A DNA stretch of 28,334 nucleotides from DASSBQ01 sp035250505 (GTDB taxonomy: Bacteria; Nitrospirota; Nitrospiria; Nitrospirales; Nitrospiraceae), in assembly GCA_035250505.1 (NCBI GenBank), contig DATFFC010000039.1, positions 1-28,334 of the forward strand. The letters are read 5' to 3'. The notes beneath the pieces are model-generated. The model was not told where the DNA came from. It worked only from the letters and a program-made list of their open reading frames with translations, and made no database searches. The position numbers were made by a program, and so were the translations under genes. This document shows positions 1-7,222 of this stretch, piece by piece (the first letter of the stretch is position 1; each line of letters begins with the position of its first letter).

Positions 1-230
1 TCATCATGGCCGTCGGTGAACACGTCCGCCTCCACCACAACCGACTGCCCCACCACCCGCTTGATCGGAAACCGGCCGCCGTCAATCGCCGGCCGGACTC
101 CTTCGATGATGACACGGCGGCGCCCGTCGACATCGAAACCGCCGCCGTCGACGGATGGAACGGCTTTGGTCGACGGTTTCTCCGGTGCCGCAGCCGCCGG
201 ACGGTCTGTCTTTTTCTTTGCTTGTTTCAT
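1..230 (-). CDS. glgE: Alpha-1,4-glucan:maltose-1-phosphate maltosyltransferase, N-terminal part
   Basis: GlgE adds maltose from maltose-1-phosphate to alpha-1,4-glucan chains in the cytoplasm. Only the first 76 or so codons are in the window; the rest lies beyond the left edge. After a Lys/Ala/Pro-rich start (MKQAKKKTDRP) comes the typical opening of the GlgE N-terminal domain (DUF3416): residues around RVIIEGVRPAIDGGRFPIK, then VVVEADVF and DGHD. The ATG at 230 precedes this conserved stretch at a usual distance. The gene is the last of a minus-strand series of trehalose genes, which fits the TreS-maltokinase-GlgE route; no maltokinase gene is visible here. A 280-bp gap with a palindromic element separates it from the upstream channel-like gene, so it may have its own transcript. 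The family assignment is firm from the N-terminal signature, but catalytic residues cannot be seen. Confidence 0.85.
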   Translation of the reverse strand, partial: MKQAKKKTDRPAAAAPEKPSTKAVPSVDGGGFDVDGRRRVIIEGVRPAIDGGRFPIKRVVGQSVVVEADVFTDGHD

Positions 231-244
231 CTCTTAAACCCGAA

Positions 245-275
245 GAGCTGATAGCTGATGGCGTATGGCATATAG
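245..275. repeat. Short-word quasi-repeat near the start of glgE
   Basis: The stretch contains two tandem copies of AGCTGAT(A/G)G followed by the related words GCGTATGG and CATATAG. It lies 15-45 bp upstream of the glgE start. It resembles, in style but not in sequence, the word-like repeats at 5479-5560 and 12582-12645 in this window. The function is unknown. Confidence 0.4.
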
Positions 276-290
276 TAGAGACAAAAGGAA

Positions 291-479
291 GTCCAGCAGG
301 GCCGGCGCGTCTTTGCCGAAAGGAGCGGGGACCCACGGAGGGCTTGCTGGGCAGGAAGGCCGGAACTGACCACGCTACTGTGGTCAACGACCACAGGCAC
401 GGGAATTCCGGAAGGATTCCGCTCAAGCAGGCCCCGGAAGGGCCGCTCCGAAGGCACGGAGGCGCAGGTCCTGCTGGAC
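291..479. repeat. 189-bp self-complementary element (MITE-like or structured RNA)
   Basis: The ends form an imperfect 18-bp inverted repeat: 291-308 matches the reverse complement of 462-479 at 16 of 18 positions. Inside, 322-328 (GGAGCGG) pairs with 443-449 (CCGCTCC), and 340-348 (GGGCTTGCT) pairs with 426-434 (AGCAGGCCC), the latter with one G-T wobble. The centre holds GACCAC (368-373), GTGGTC (380-385) and GACCAC (389-394), so the middle arm can pair with either neighbour. Together these make one long interrupted hairpin filling most of the gap between the channel-like gene and glgE. No open reading frame in it looks real. It could be a miniature inverted-repeat element or a structured leader/intercistronic RNA; no clear target-site duplication is seen. 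Confidence 0.5.
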
Positions 480-510
480 ATCATTCTCGCAAGTCATACA
501 CCGTAGTCCC

Positions 511-1215
511 TCACAGATGCGACAGCTCGTCGACCTCCTCTTCCTTTCCCTTCCCCAGCCGCCGTTCGATGGCCTCGCGCATCAGATGCCGGCCTCCGAG
601 ACCCACGGCGAGCGCGAGCGCGAAGACGACGCCGCCGAACGTAATAGAAAACGCCGAGATGACGATCTCCTTGGCGATGCCCAACTGCGTCAGCACCATG
701 GCAAACGTGAAGAGGAGAATCCCCCAGCGGACCAGGCTTGCCACGATGCGCGCTTCTTGCAGTTGCGCGTTCACCGCCGCAATCAGAGCCGCCTCCGCAA
801 AGAAATTCGCGGACAATACACCGATCAGCAACACCAATGAGGCCGCCAATACATGAGGGAGAAAACCCACGATTTGGCTGACCAGATTGGCCGTCGCCGG
901 CAGATTGACGGCATCCACTCCCATGAACGCAAAGAGTAGGAACACCATCCAAAACAACACGCGACTGAGAACGATCGAGACCGGCTGCTTGATTCCCGCC
1001 TGAGCCAAGGGCTTGTTCAGCCCAAACCGCTCGCACAGACGATCAAACCGAAAGGCCGTCAGCACGCGCACCGTCAGCATTCTGACCAGCCACGCCATGG
1101 CCAGGCCGATCAAAAGAAACGTGACGAGCGCCAGGAGCCGCGGCAATACCAACAGGATCTGCATCACCGTGTCACGAAATCCGGCTATCATTGTGTCACG
1201 CCAGAGATCACTCAT
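511..1215 (-). CDS. Mechanosensitive-channel-like membrane protein (TM-helix repeat type)
   Basis: This 234-residue protein has four to five hydrophobic helices at about residues 20-45, 82-102, 118-142, 165-182 and 188-208, with amphipathic Gly/Ala-rich segments. It lacks the cytoplasmic beta domain of full MscS. This resembles the conserved TM-helix family (PF05552 type) often annotated as mechanosensitive-channel related. It probably sits in the inner membrane and could release solutes on hypo-osmotic shock, but that is inference. Its ATG overlaps the end of the upstream glycosyltransferase by 8 bp (ATGAGTGA), so the two are probably translationally coupled. The link to compatible-solute genes supports an osmotic role. 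The C-terminal tail is charged (GKGKEEEVDE). Confidence 0.7.
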   Translation of the reverse strand: MSDLWRDTMIAGFRDTVMQILLVLPRLLALVTFLLIGLAMAWLVRMLTVRVLTAFRFDRLCERFGLNKPLAQAGIKQPVSIVLSRVLFWMVFLLFAFMGVDAVNLPATANLVSQIVGFLPHVLAASLVLLIGVLSANFFAEAALIAAVNAQLQEARIVASLVRWGILLFTFAMVLTQLGIAKEIVISAFSITFGGVVFALALAVGLGGRHLMREAIERRLGKGKEEEVDELSHL

Positions 1216-2476
1216 CCCGCCACCTCCATCGATCCGTAAGATAAGGCTTCATCGCCTCGAAGCGCCGGCAGAGCGATTCTACGGCCGCTTCCACCTGCTC
1301 GGTCCCGCCATGCTGCGTGTCGAGGACAAAAGAAGCGGTCTGCCCGAGATACAACGGTGTCAGCGATTTCAGCAAGTGTTCCCGGTGCAGCACCTGATCA
1401 TGATAAGCCAGTGCGAACTCGTATACGACCTGCACCCAGAGATCTTCGGGAAAGTGAAATTCGTCGGACTCCTGAATCCCCAGCGCGAGGATCTGGCCCA
1501 ACGTCTCGGGTGAGAGGATGACTTCCCACAGCGGCAACAGATCGCGCACGCCTTGTCGGACACCGCTCACCATACGGGCGATGTTGACCGGGCCGGTGAG
1601 CGGCGCATATTCCACCACCCCATAAAGCGGCACATCGGTCGACTCATGCGACCGTTCCCACGCCGGCTCGTAATCCTCCATCGAATTAAAAATCGCGCCG
1701 ACCGAGGCCGCCAACACATGGGCCAGATCGCCGGTTCCCAATTTGGCATCCTGCTCCTTGACGCCGAGAAACGCATGGCACACTTGGTAGTCCTCGGCAA
1801 GCGCGACGGTCGTCATCCATCCGTCGAAGCTGATGCGGGCCGCGTCCTGTGACCAGAACGGCTTTTTGATCAGCTCCCGCGCGAGGCGCCCGGAAAGGCC
1901 GTAGCCGCCGCCGCTCGGATACCGCACCCGCTTGCCATACAGGGCCCGCATGAGCGGATAGAGCAGATTGTTCACCAACGTGCCCTCATAGCGATGCCGC
2001 CGGAACAGCGGAACGACACAATCCATGCCGTCCTGATAGACGGGGCGACCCAGCAACTCAATCCATTGAGGAGACAGCGAACGCAGATTACCCTCGATGA
2101 TGAGGCACGCTTTTGCCTGGAGCGACTGCGCCGTTTCACACAGGCGGCGGACATCGTCCGCCCGTCCCGAGAGACCGGAATCCCCCGCAAGGCTCGCATA
2201 GCGTCCGGCTGCACCCGGGACGATGCGGACGGCGACCTGGCCGGTGGCGAGCCGTTCGACAATCTCCGGCGTCCCGTCTTGGGATCCGCCGTCGTAATTC
2301 ACGATCATCACCGAGGCGCCCGCAAAGAACCGCTGCAGCCCTTCGATGATGCCCTTCACCACTTGCTCGATCGTCCCGACATTGTTCAGGGTCAAAAGGC
2401 CCACGACAATATCCGCATTGACGATCTGCTTCGAGGGTTGCCGGCCGGGCTCGGCCACGACGGACTGGTCTGTCAT
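1208..2476 (-). CDS. Glycosyltransferase, GT2/GT81-like (possible glucosylglycerate-type synthase)
   Basis: This 422-residue protein has a GT-A fold signature near the N terminus: IVVGLLTLNN at about 25-34 and VNYDGGSQDGT at about 58-68, the nucleotide-sugar binding region. Around residues 190-197 lies YPSGGGYGLSG, a segment typical of the glucosyl-3-phosphoglycerate / mannosylglycerate synthase type of enzymes. A helical C-terminal third follows. By family, such enzymes move glucose or mannose from an NDP-sugar to a small acceptor such as glycerate, giving a compatible solute. The exact acceptor cannot be read from sequence. It lies 38 bp downstream of the TreT-type gene and overlaps the channel-like gene by 8 bp, so it belongs to the trehalose/osmolyte operon. 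The GT family call is solid; the product is tentative. Confidence 0.7.
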   Translation of the reverse strand: MTDQSVVAEPGRQPSKQIVNADIVVGLLTLNNVGTIEQVVKGIIEGLQRFFAGASVMIVNYDGGSQDGTPEIVERLATGQVAVRIVPGAAGRYASLAGDSGLSGRADDVRRLCETAQSLQAKACLIIEGNLRSLSPQWIELLGRPVYQDGMDCVVPLFRRHRYEGTLVNNLLYPLMRALYGKRVRYPSGGGYGLSGRLARELIKKPFWSQDAARISFDGWMTTVALAEDYQVCHAFLGVKEQDAKLGTGDLAHVLAASVGAIFNSMEDYEPAWERSHESTDVPLYGVVEYAPLTGPVNIARMVSGVRQGVRDLLPLWEVILSPETLGQILALGIQESDEFHFPEDLWVQVVYEFALAYHDQVLHREHLLKSLTPLYLGQTASFVLDTQHGGTEQVEAAVESLCRRFEAMKPYLTDRWRWRDE

Positions 2477-2514
2477 CTTAAATATGGTCGGTCGTCGTTC
2501 GTGAAGCGCATCTC

Positions 2515-3765
2515 TTACTGCGGCGGCATGATCTTCAGCAACGTCAGGAAATCGGCCAATTGTCGCGTGATGAGGAAATTCCGGCGCACGTGCTCCCGCC
2601 CCGCCGCTCCCATACGGGTGATCAATCCCGGATTATTCAATAAATGACGCAGACGGAATCCGGCCCCTTCCGCGGAATGAACGACATATCCCGTCACTTC
2701 GTCGATGATTTGGGCCGCGATCCCTTCGGCGTTTCCTCCGACCACCGGCTTCCCTTTCCACATGGCTTCCGAGACCGTGACGCCGAACCCTTCCCTGATG
2801 GACTTCTGCAGCACCACCGTGGCCGTTCGTTGTAATGCGTTGATCTCCAGGTCCGCCTCGGGCGGCAACTGTACCAGATGAACATCGGGATCCCGCGCCG
2901 CGGCCTCACGCGCTTCGGCCAGCACCGCTTCGCCTTCGGAATCATGCATGACGCCCGATCCGGCGAGCACCAATTGGCAATCATGGTGCTTCTTCACAAT
3001 GCGATACGCTTGAATTGCGCCGAGCGGATCTTTGAACCGCTCAAACTTCGCCACCTGCAAGATGATCGGTTTGGTTCGCGGGATGCCCAGGCGATCCACG
3101 ATCTGATTGATCTCGGATCTGGTCATCTCCCGATTCTTCGGGCTGAGCGGATCGATCGAGGGATACACGAGAAACTTCGGGATCGGCAGCCGTTGCGCAA
3201 AGCCGGACAGCGAAAAAATAGCCGCGTCATACTTCAAGGCGTACCGCCGCAGGAACGTCCAGGCGCGCCGTTGCGGCTGGGACAAATCGAGGTGGCAGCG
3301 CCACAGCCAGGCCCCTCGCGTCCGATACTCCACCATGCCGGCCGGCTGATGATCGTGGATCATGATCATGTCCGCTTCGAGGTTCAGCGCCTTCGCGTTC
3401 CGTTCGTTGATGTCCCGGAACGTCTGGTACATGTCCTCGGTGATCTTTTCGTCGCGTCCTTGCAAGGCATCGGTCAGCCGTTTCACGACCGCAAAGAACT
3501 CCTGCGTCCCCGCAATGACTTCCCATCGCGCCTCCACGCCCAAGGCCGTCATCATCGGCACCAGGCGCCGCAAGAGCTCCGCCGCCCCCCCACCATACCG
3601 CGCCGCGTTCACATGCACGACGCTTCGCCCCTTGACGAGGTCGCTCATCCGGTACAGGAAGTCGACCGTTCCCTTCGGCGACACTTCCCGGTATTCATCG
3701 AGCGCGGTGCGCACGGCGCTGTCCTCTTCCGCCCTATTCTTGTCCGGCGTCAAATGGCGCTCCAC
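2515..3765 (-). CDS. treT: Trehalose synthase, glycosyltransferring (TreT-type, GT4)
   Basis: TreT makes trehalose from NDP-glucose and glucose in one reversible step. The 416-residue protein shows the TreT hallmark HVNAARYGGGAAELLRRL at about 52-69 (acceptor-binding loop of the GT-B fold) and the donor-binding GT4 region near the C terminus: a KSIREGFGVTVSEAMWKG segment at about 322-339, with the E-x7-E type pair. IHDHQPAG at about 136-143 is also usual for the family. The start is a GTG at 3765 that lies within the last codons of treS (16-bp overlap), with no clear ribosome binding site; this suggests translational coupling, though a later in-frame GTG about 17 codons in is possible. It lies between treS and a second glycosyltransferase. 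TreT and TreS side by side give two interlocking routes around trehalose. Confidence 0.85.
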   Translation of the reverse strand: MERHLTPDKNRAEEDSAVRTALDEYREVSPKGTVDFLYRMSDLVKGRSVVHVNAARYGGGAAELLRRLVPMMTALGVEARWEVIAGTQEFFAVVKRLTDALQGRDEKITEDMYQTFRDINERNAKALNLEADMIMIHDHQPAGMVEYRTRGAWLWRCHLDLSQPQRRAWTFLRRYALKYDAAIFSLSGFAQRLPIPKFLVYPSIDPLSPKNREMTRSEINQIVDRLGIPRTKPIILQVAKFERFKDPLGAIQAYRIVKKHHDCQLVLAGSGVMHDSEGEAVLAEAREAAARDPDVHLVQLPPEADLEINALQRTATVVLQKSIREGFGVTVSEAMWKGKPVVGGNAEGIAAQIIDEVTGYVVHSAEGAGFRLRHLLNNPGLITRMGAAGREHVRRNFLITRQLADFLTLLKIMPPQ

Positions 3766-5426
3766 TCAAGGTTGTAGGTGCTGTCCCAGGATCGCACCGC
3801 CGGCAGCCTGAACCAATAGGATCCATACGAGCCGAGGCTGAGCACATAGGGATGGTCCCCGATCTGCGGAAATCGCGAATCGCCGAACAACTCGATCGGC
3901 ACGATACCTTTGAACCGGGTCAGATTCAGCTCCACGGCCTGCGCCGACTCGGCCAAATTATGGACGAGCAGCACCGTCTCGTCTTCGTAGGTCCGTAGAT
4001 AGGCCAGTACCTTTTCGTTCGCCGGCGCCAAAAATTCCAACGTGCCCCGCCCGAAGACCTTGTGTCGCTTGCGGATTGCGATCATGCGGCGCATCCAATG
4101 GAGCAGCGAATGCGGCGTCTGCTTCTGCGTGTCCACGTTGATCGATTGATAGCCGTAGACGGGATCGGTGACGAGCGGCAGAAACAACTTCGCCGGGTCG
4201 GCTTTGGAGAATCCGGCATTCCGGTCCGCGGTCCAATGCATCGGCGTTCGTACCCCGTTGCGGTCGCCCAAGTGAATGTTGTCGCCCATGCCGATCTCAT
4301 CGCCGTAATAGATGATCGGAGTGCCCGGCAAGGTAAACACGATGCTGTTGAGCAGCTCGATTTTGCGCCGATCGTTCTCGAGCAACGGCGCGAGACGGCG
4401 CGCGATGCCGATGTTGCGACGCGCTTGGGGATCGCGCGCATAGGCATAGTACATGTAATCCCGCTCCTCGCCCGTGCACATTTCCAATGTCAGTTCGTCG
4501 TGATTCCGGAGGAAGAGACACCATTGGCAATTCGACGGAATCGGCGGCGTATGTTTGAACATATCGAGAATCGGCCGGCGATCCTCGCTGCGCAATCCCA
4601 TGAACAACCGCGGCATGAGCGGGAAATGAAAGGCCATATGAAATTCGTCGCCGCTGCCGAAATAAGGCCGTACGTCGCTCGGCCACTGGTTGGCTTCCGC
4701 CAAGAGAATTCTACTGCCGTACCGGTCGTCGATCCGCTTCCGGATCTCCTTCAGATACGCATGAGTCTCGGGCAAGTTCTCGCAAATCGTCCCTTCGCGC
4801 TCGAACAGGTACGGCACTGCATCGCAGCGGAACCCGTCGAGTCCCTGATCCAGCCAGAATTCCATGACTTCCAGCATCGCTTGCTTGACCGCCGGATTGT
4901 CATAGTTCAGGTCCGGCTGATGGCTGAAGAACCGGTGCCAATAGTACGCGTGCGCCTCGGGATCCCACGTCCAATTGGACTTTTCCGTGTCCACGAAGAT
5001 AATGCGCGCCTTCGTGTATTTTTGATCCGTCTCGCTCCAGACATAGTAGTCGCGCGTCGGCGCCTGCGGCGACCGGCGGGCTTCCTGGAACCACGCATGC
5101 TGGTCGGAGGTGTGGTTCAGCACGAGATCGGCGATGACCCGCATACCGCGCTGATGGGCCGCATCGAGCAGCCGCCGGAACACCTCGGTGGACCCGTACG
5201 AGGGCGCAATGGTCTTGAAATCCGCCACATCATAGCCGTCATCGCGCAATGGGGAAGGATAGAACGGCAGCAGCCAGAGACAGTCGATGCCCAGCCATTC
5301 CAGATAATCCAGCTTCTCGATCAGACCGGCAAAATCACCGATGCCGTCGTCGTTGCTGTCGTAGAAGGCGCGGACATGCAACTCATAGAACACGGCGTCT
5401 TTGTACCAGAGCGGATCGTTCAGCAT
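3750..5426 (-). CDS. treS: Trehalose synthase (maltose alpha-D-glucosyltransferase), GH13
   Basis: TreS interconverts maltose and trehalose by intramolecular glucosyl transfer. The 558-residue length is that of a TreS without a fused maltokinase. GH13 motifs are complete: DLVLNH at 100-105, DGFRCDAVPY with the nucleophile D202, LLAEANQWP with the acid/base E244, and RNHDE with H309-D310. The N terminus WYKDAVFYELHVRAFYDSN is typical of TreS. A C-terminal beta domain ends in a family-typical SYGSYWFRL-like segment at about 535-545. In the cell it would link trehalose from TreT to maltose, which after phosphorylation feeds GlgE. The ATG at 5426 has no strong Shine-Dalgarno; the upstream 147 bp carry direct repeats. 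It overlaps the TreT gene by 16 bp. Confidence 0.93.
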   Translation of the reverse strand: MLNDPLWYKDAVFYELHVRAFYDSNDDGIGDFAGLIEKLDYLEWLGIDCLWLLPFYPSPLRDDGYDVADFKTIAPSYGSTEVFRRLLDAAHQRGMRVIADLVLNHTSDQHAWFQEARRSPQAPTRDYYVWSETDQKYTKARIIFVDTEKSNWTWDPEAHAYYWHRFFSHQPDLNYDNPAVKQAMLEVMEFWLDQGLDGFRCDAVPYLFEREGTICENLPETHAYLKEIRKRIDDRYGSRILLAEANQWPSDVRPYFGSGDEFHMAFHFPLMPRLFMGLRSEDRRPILDMFKHTPPIPSNCQWCLFLRNHDELTLEMCTGEERDYMYYAYARDPQARRNIGIARRLAPLLENDRRKIELLNSIVFTLPGTPIIYYGDEIGMGDNIHLGDRNGVRTPMHWTADRNAGFSKADPAKLFLPLVTDPVYGYQSINVDTQKQTPHSLLHWMRRMIAIRKRHKVFGRGTLEFLAPANEKVLAYLRTYEDETVLLVHNLAESAQAVELNLTRFKGIVPIELFGDSRFPQIGDHPYVLSLGSYGSYWFRLPAVRSWDSTYNLEWSAI

Positions 5427-5478
5427 GGCGGAATTACAGAACCTGCCGATCGGTTCATCTGTCCAGAGATGATCCGCT

Positions 5479-5560
5479 TCTTCAATTCAACAGATGGACA
5501 GATCATCAGATCGACAGATTCACGGGGTCTTCAATTCACAGATCGACAGATCATCAGATC
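5479..5560. repeat. Two imperfect 33-34-bp direct repeats upstream of treS
   Basis: Copy 1 spans 5479-5512 and copy 2 spans 5528-5560. Both begin TCTTCAATTCA and end GACAGATCATCAGATC; they differ by a one-base indel and one substitution. Each copy is itself built from CAGAT and CATCAGATC words. They fill the gap between the DUF5752 gene and treS, just upstream of the treS start. No palindrome or promoter is obvious. They could be a slipped-strand duplication, a binding-site array, or a copy of a dispersed genomic repeat. Confidence 0.75.
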
Positions 5561-5573
5561 AAGACATCATTCA

Positions 5574-6251
5574 CTATGGTTGTCCCAGGAACTCGTCGCA
5601 CGCCGTGATCAAACTCGAACGCAAGCGTTCGAGGCTTCCCAGATAGGGATTGATCGAGCGGATGCAATCAGCCAATTCATGCAAGCCCAGGCCGGATCGG
5701 ATCCACGCTGAAAAATCGCTCTCCTCTCGACCCAGTCTGAAATGCGCTTCGAACATATGGAAATAAATCGCGCTGACATCGACCTCCGCCACCGCCTCCC
5801 GGAATTCGGCGAGCGTTTTGGCCTCCAGTCCGCTGGGGACTTCCAGGATACGTGAGCGTTTGAAATGAAACGGCTCACCGAAGACGACCCGGGGAATGAT
5901 GGACATGCGGGACAGATGATCATCGATGATCGAGATAATCTCCTCGCGCAGATCTTCGAGGTTCGGATAGTCGAACGGATCGACCACCGCGAGTCGCTCA
6001 CCCAGCACGGAATCCCCTACCTGCATCACCACCCACTGCGCAAAATCATTCGGATAGGCGCGCTCGATGAAGCGATGCCGGAGAAAGTAGCTGTGGGTGT
6101 GGAAATGGATGCTGTCGAGCGGCACCTCTTCTACAAGTTCGGCAAGGCCCTTTTCGTCCTCCGCTTGTTGTCCGAGGCTTTCCTGCAGCTCACTGCACCC
6201 GATGAACGTAAACGTCGATTCGGCAATCTTGTGTGCGGCCTGTTGGGTCAT
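5574..6251 (-). CDS. DUF5752-family protein next to trehalose synthase
   Basis: This soluble 225-residue protein has no signal peptide or membrane segment. It has conserved-looking His-rich and aromatic patches: SIHFHTHSYFLRHRF at about 47-61, and YFHMFEAHFRLG at about 160-171, where a second similar HxHxxFxxR-like pattern recurs. The two halves look like related repeats: each has an acidic lead-in, a His/Phe patch, then a W(V/I)-type segment and a helix (FAQWVVMQVGD and FSAWIRSGLG). I recognise it as the uncharacterised DUF5752 family, which is found beside trehalose and glycosyltransferase genes; its role is unknown. As first gene of the TreS/TreT series it may regulate or assist those enzymes. 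The His pattern could bind metal, but that is a guess. Confidence 0.6.
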   Translation of the reverse strand: MTQQAAHKIAESTFTFIGCSELQESLGQQAEDEKGLAELVEEVPLDSIHFHTHSYFLRHRFIERAYPNDFAQWVVMQVGDSVLGERLAVVDPFDYPNLEDLREEIISIIDDHLSRMSIIPRVVFGEPFHFKRSRILEVPSGLEAKTLAEFREAVAEVDVSAIYFHMFEAHFRLGREESDFSAWIRSGLGLHELADCIRSINPYLGSLERLRSSLITACDEFLGQP

Positions 6252-6480
6252 CGCGCGGTGCGGGTCCTTTACTCCGGTTCATTCAGAGATCGAGAAGCAG
6301 CAGGGCGACCGACGGCTATACCAACAACAACCCGCCGAAGAGCCCGTCCCGCCTCCAAGATGGCATGCATGCAGATAGAAATCAATCGTGACGGGAGGGC
6401 AAGAAGGATAAAATGACCGGTTACGGAGCAGCCGCCGGCTCGACAATGCAATGGAGACTAAAGGGTCGGGCAATCTTTCC
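6252..6480. other. Intergenic region upstream of the trehalose operon
   Basis: These 229 bp hold no credible open reading frame. They should carry the promoter of the minus-strand DUF5752-treS-treT series and the 3' end of the RAYT transcript. I see no convincing -35/-10 pair, terminator hairpin or REP-type palindrome. Confidence 0.4.
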
Positions 6481-7152
6481 TCAGGAGCCCTTGGGTCGCC
6501 CACGTGGCCGCAATGTCGATTCCAGACCGAATCGTTTTGTGATCCGCCGCACCCACTGCTCGTCTCCAAAGGGCCGGCCTCGCTGCACGCTCACCCGAAG
6601 CAATTCCAATTCCGCCGCCGTCTCGGACCGATTGATCTGAGCCACCCAATCACGCGGTCGCTCCGTCGGCCAGTCGCTCAGCCACGCGGTCTGGGTCGGA
6701 TCTTCGCGCTGTCGGCGCCATAAGCTTGACCATCGCCAATTTTCCGCTCGATTCACCAGCTTGGCTCGCAATGCATTCCGCTCCACATACTTCGCCACCG
6801 TCAGAAAATGCTCGTCGGTCTGCACGGGGAAGGATTTGAAGCGGCCTTGATACACGGGACCGGTGCCGGTCGTGTGATGATGGGCATGCCAGCGCTGCGT
6901 ATGGGTCACCGTAATCCAACGCAACGCTTCCGAGAGCTCGCCGTCGTGGCGCGGCCACAAGAGAAGATGCCAGTGATTCGGCATCAACGAGTAGGCGGCG
7001 ATGCGCAGCTTCGTCTGTGCGTAAAATTCCGCTAGAACCTGCTCAAAAGCCGCATAATCCGCCGACTTTTCAAACAGCGGCAACCGGCCGACGCGGCGGT
7101 TCAACACATGATAGGCGAGATCGCCTGCAGCGAGGCGGGGACGGCGAGGCAT
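6481..7152 (-). CDS. REP-associated tyrosine transposase (RAYT, Y1/IS200-like)
   Basis: This 223-residue single-strand transposase-like protein belongs to the HUH superfamily. The HUH motif appears as MPNHWHLLLWP at about 57-67, and the helix carrying the likely nucleophilic Tyr as KYVERNALRAKLV at about 121-133. GPVYQGRFKSF at about 99-109 is also typical. Such proteins act on REP palindromes and are usually single-copy genes not flanked by inverted repeats. I looked for REP-like hairpins with a 5' tetranucleotide within about 200 bp on both sides and found none. The C terminus is basic (RPRGRPKGS). It sits alone between the trehalose operon and a nuclease gene. A perfect TTGACA lies on the minus strand at 7189-7184, but no good -10 follows at the right distance. 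Confidence 0.85.
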   Translation of the reverse strand: MPRRPRLAAGDLAYHVLNRRVGRLPLFEKSADYAAFEQVLAEFYAQTKLRIAAYSLMPNHWHLLLWPRHDGELSEALRWITVTHTQRWHAHHHTTGTGPVYQGRFKSFPVQTDEHFLTVAKYVERNALRAKLVNRAENWRWSSLWRRQREDPTQTAWLSDWPTERPRDWVAQINRSETAAELELLRVSVQRGRPFGDEQWVRRITKRFGLESTLRPRGRPKGS

Positions 7153-7222
7153 GCGGCGTTGTATTGCATACAGGTCGTCGGCATGTCAATAAAACACTCC
7201 CGACCCCTTTTTTGTTGGCGAC

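Noticed and set aside
227..484. Minus-strand 85-codon frame across the 291-479 element
   Set aside because: It reads through the palindromic element and the word repeat; no ribosome binding site or domain is seen.
4062..5711. 549-codon plus-strand frame opposite treS
   Set aside because: It is antisense to treS, which has full GH13 motifs; the opposite frame has no family signature.
7160..7172. TGTAT-TGC-ATACA palindrome at the RAYT start
   Set aside because: A 5-bp-arm palindrome is common by chance and lacks the features of a REP unit or a known operator.
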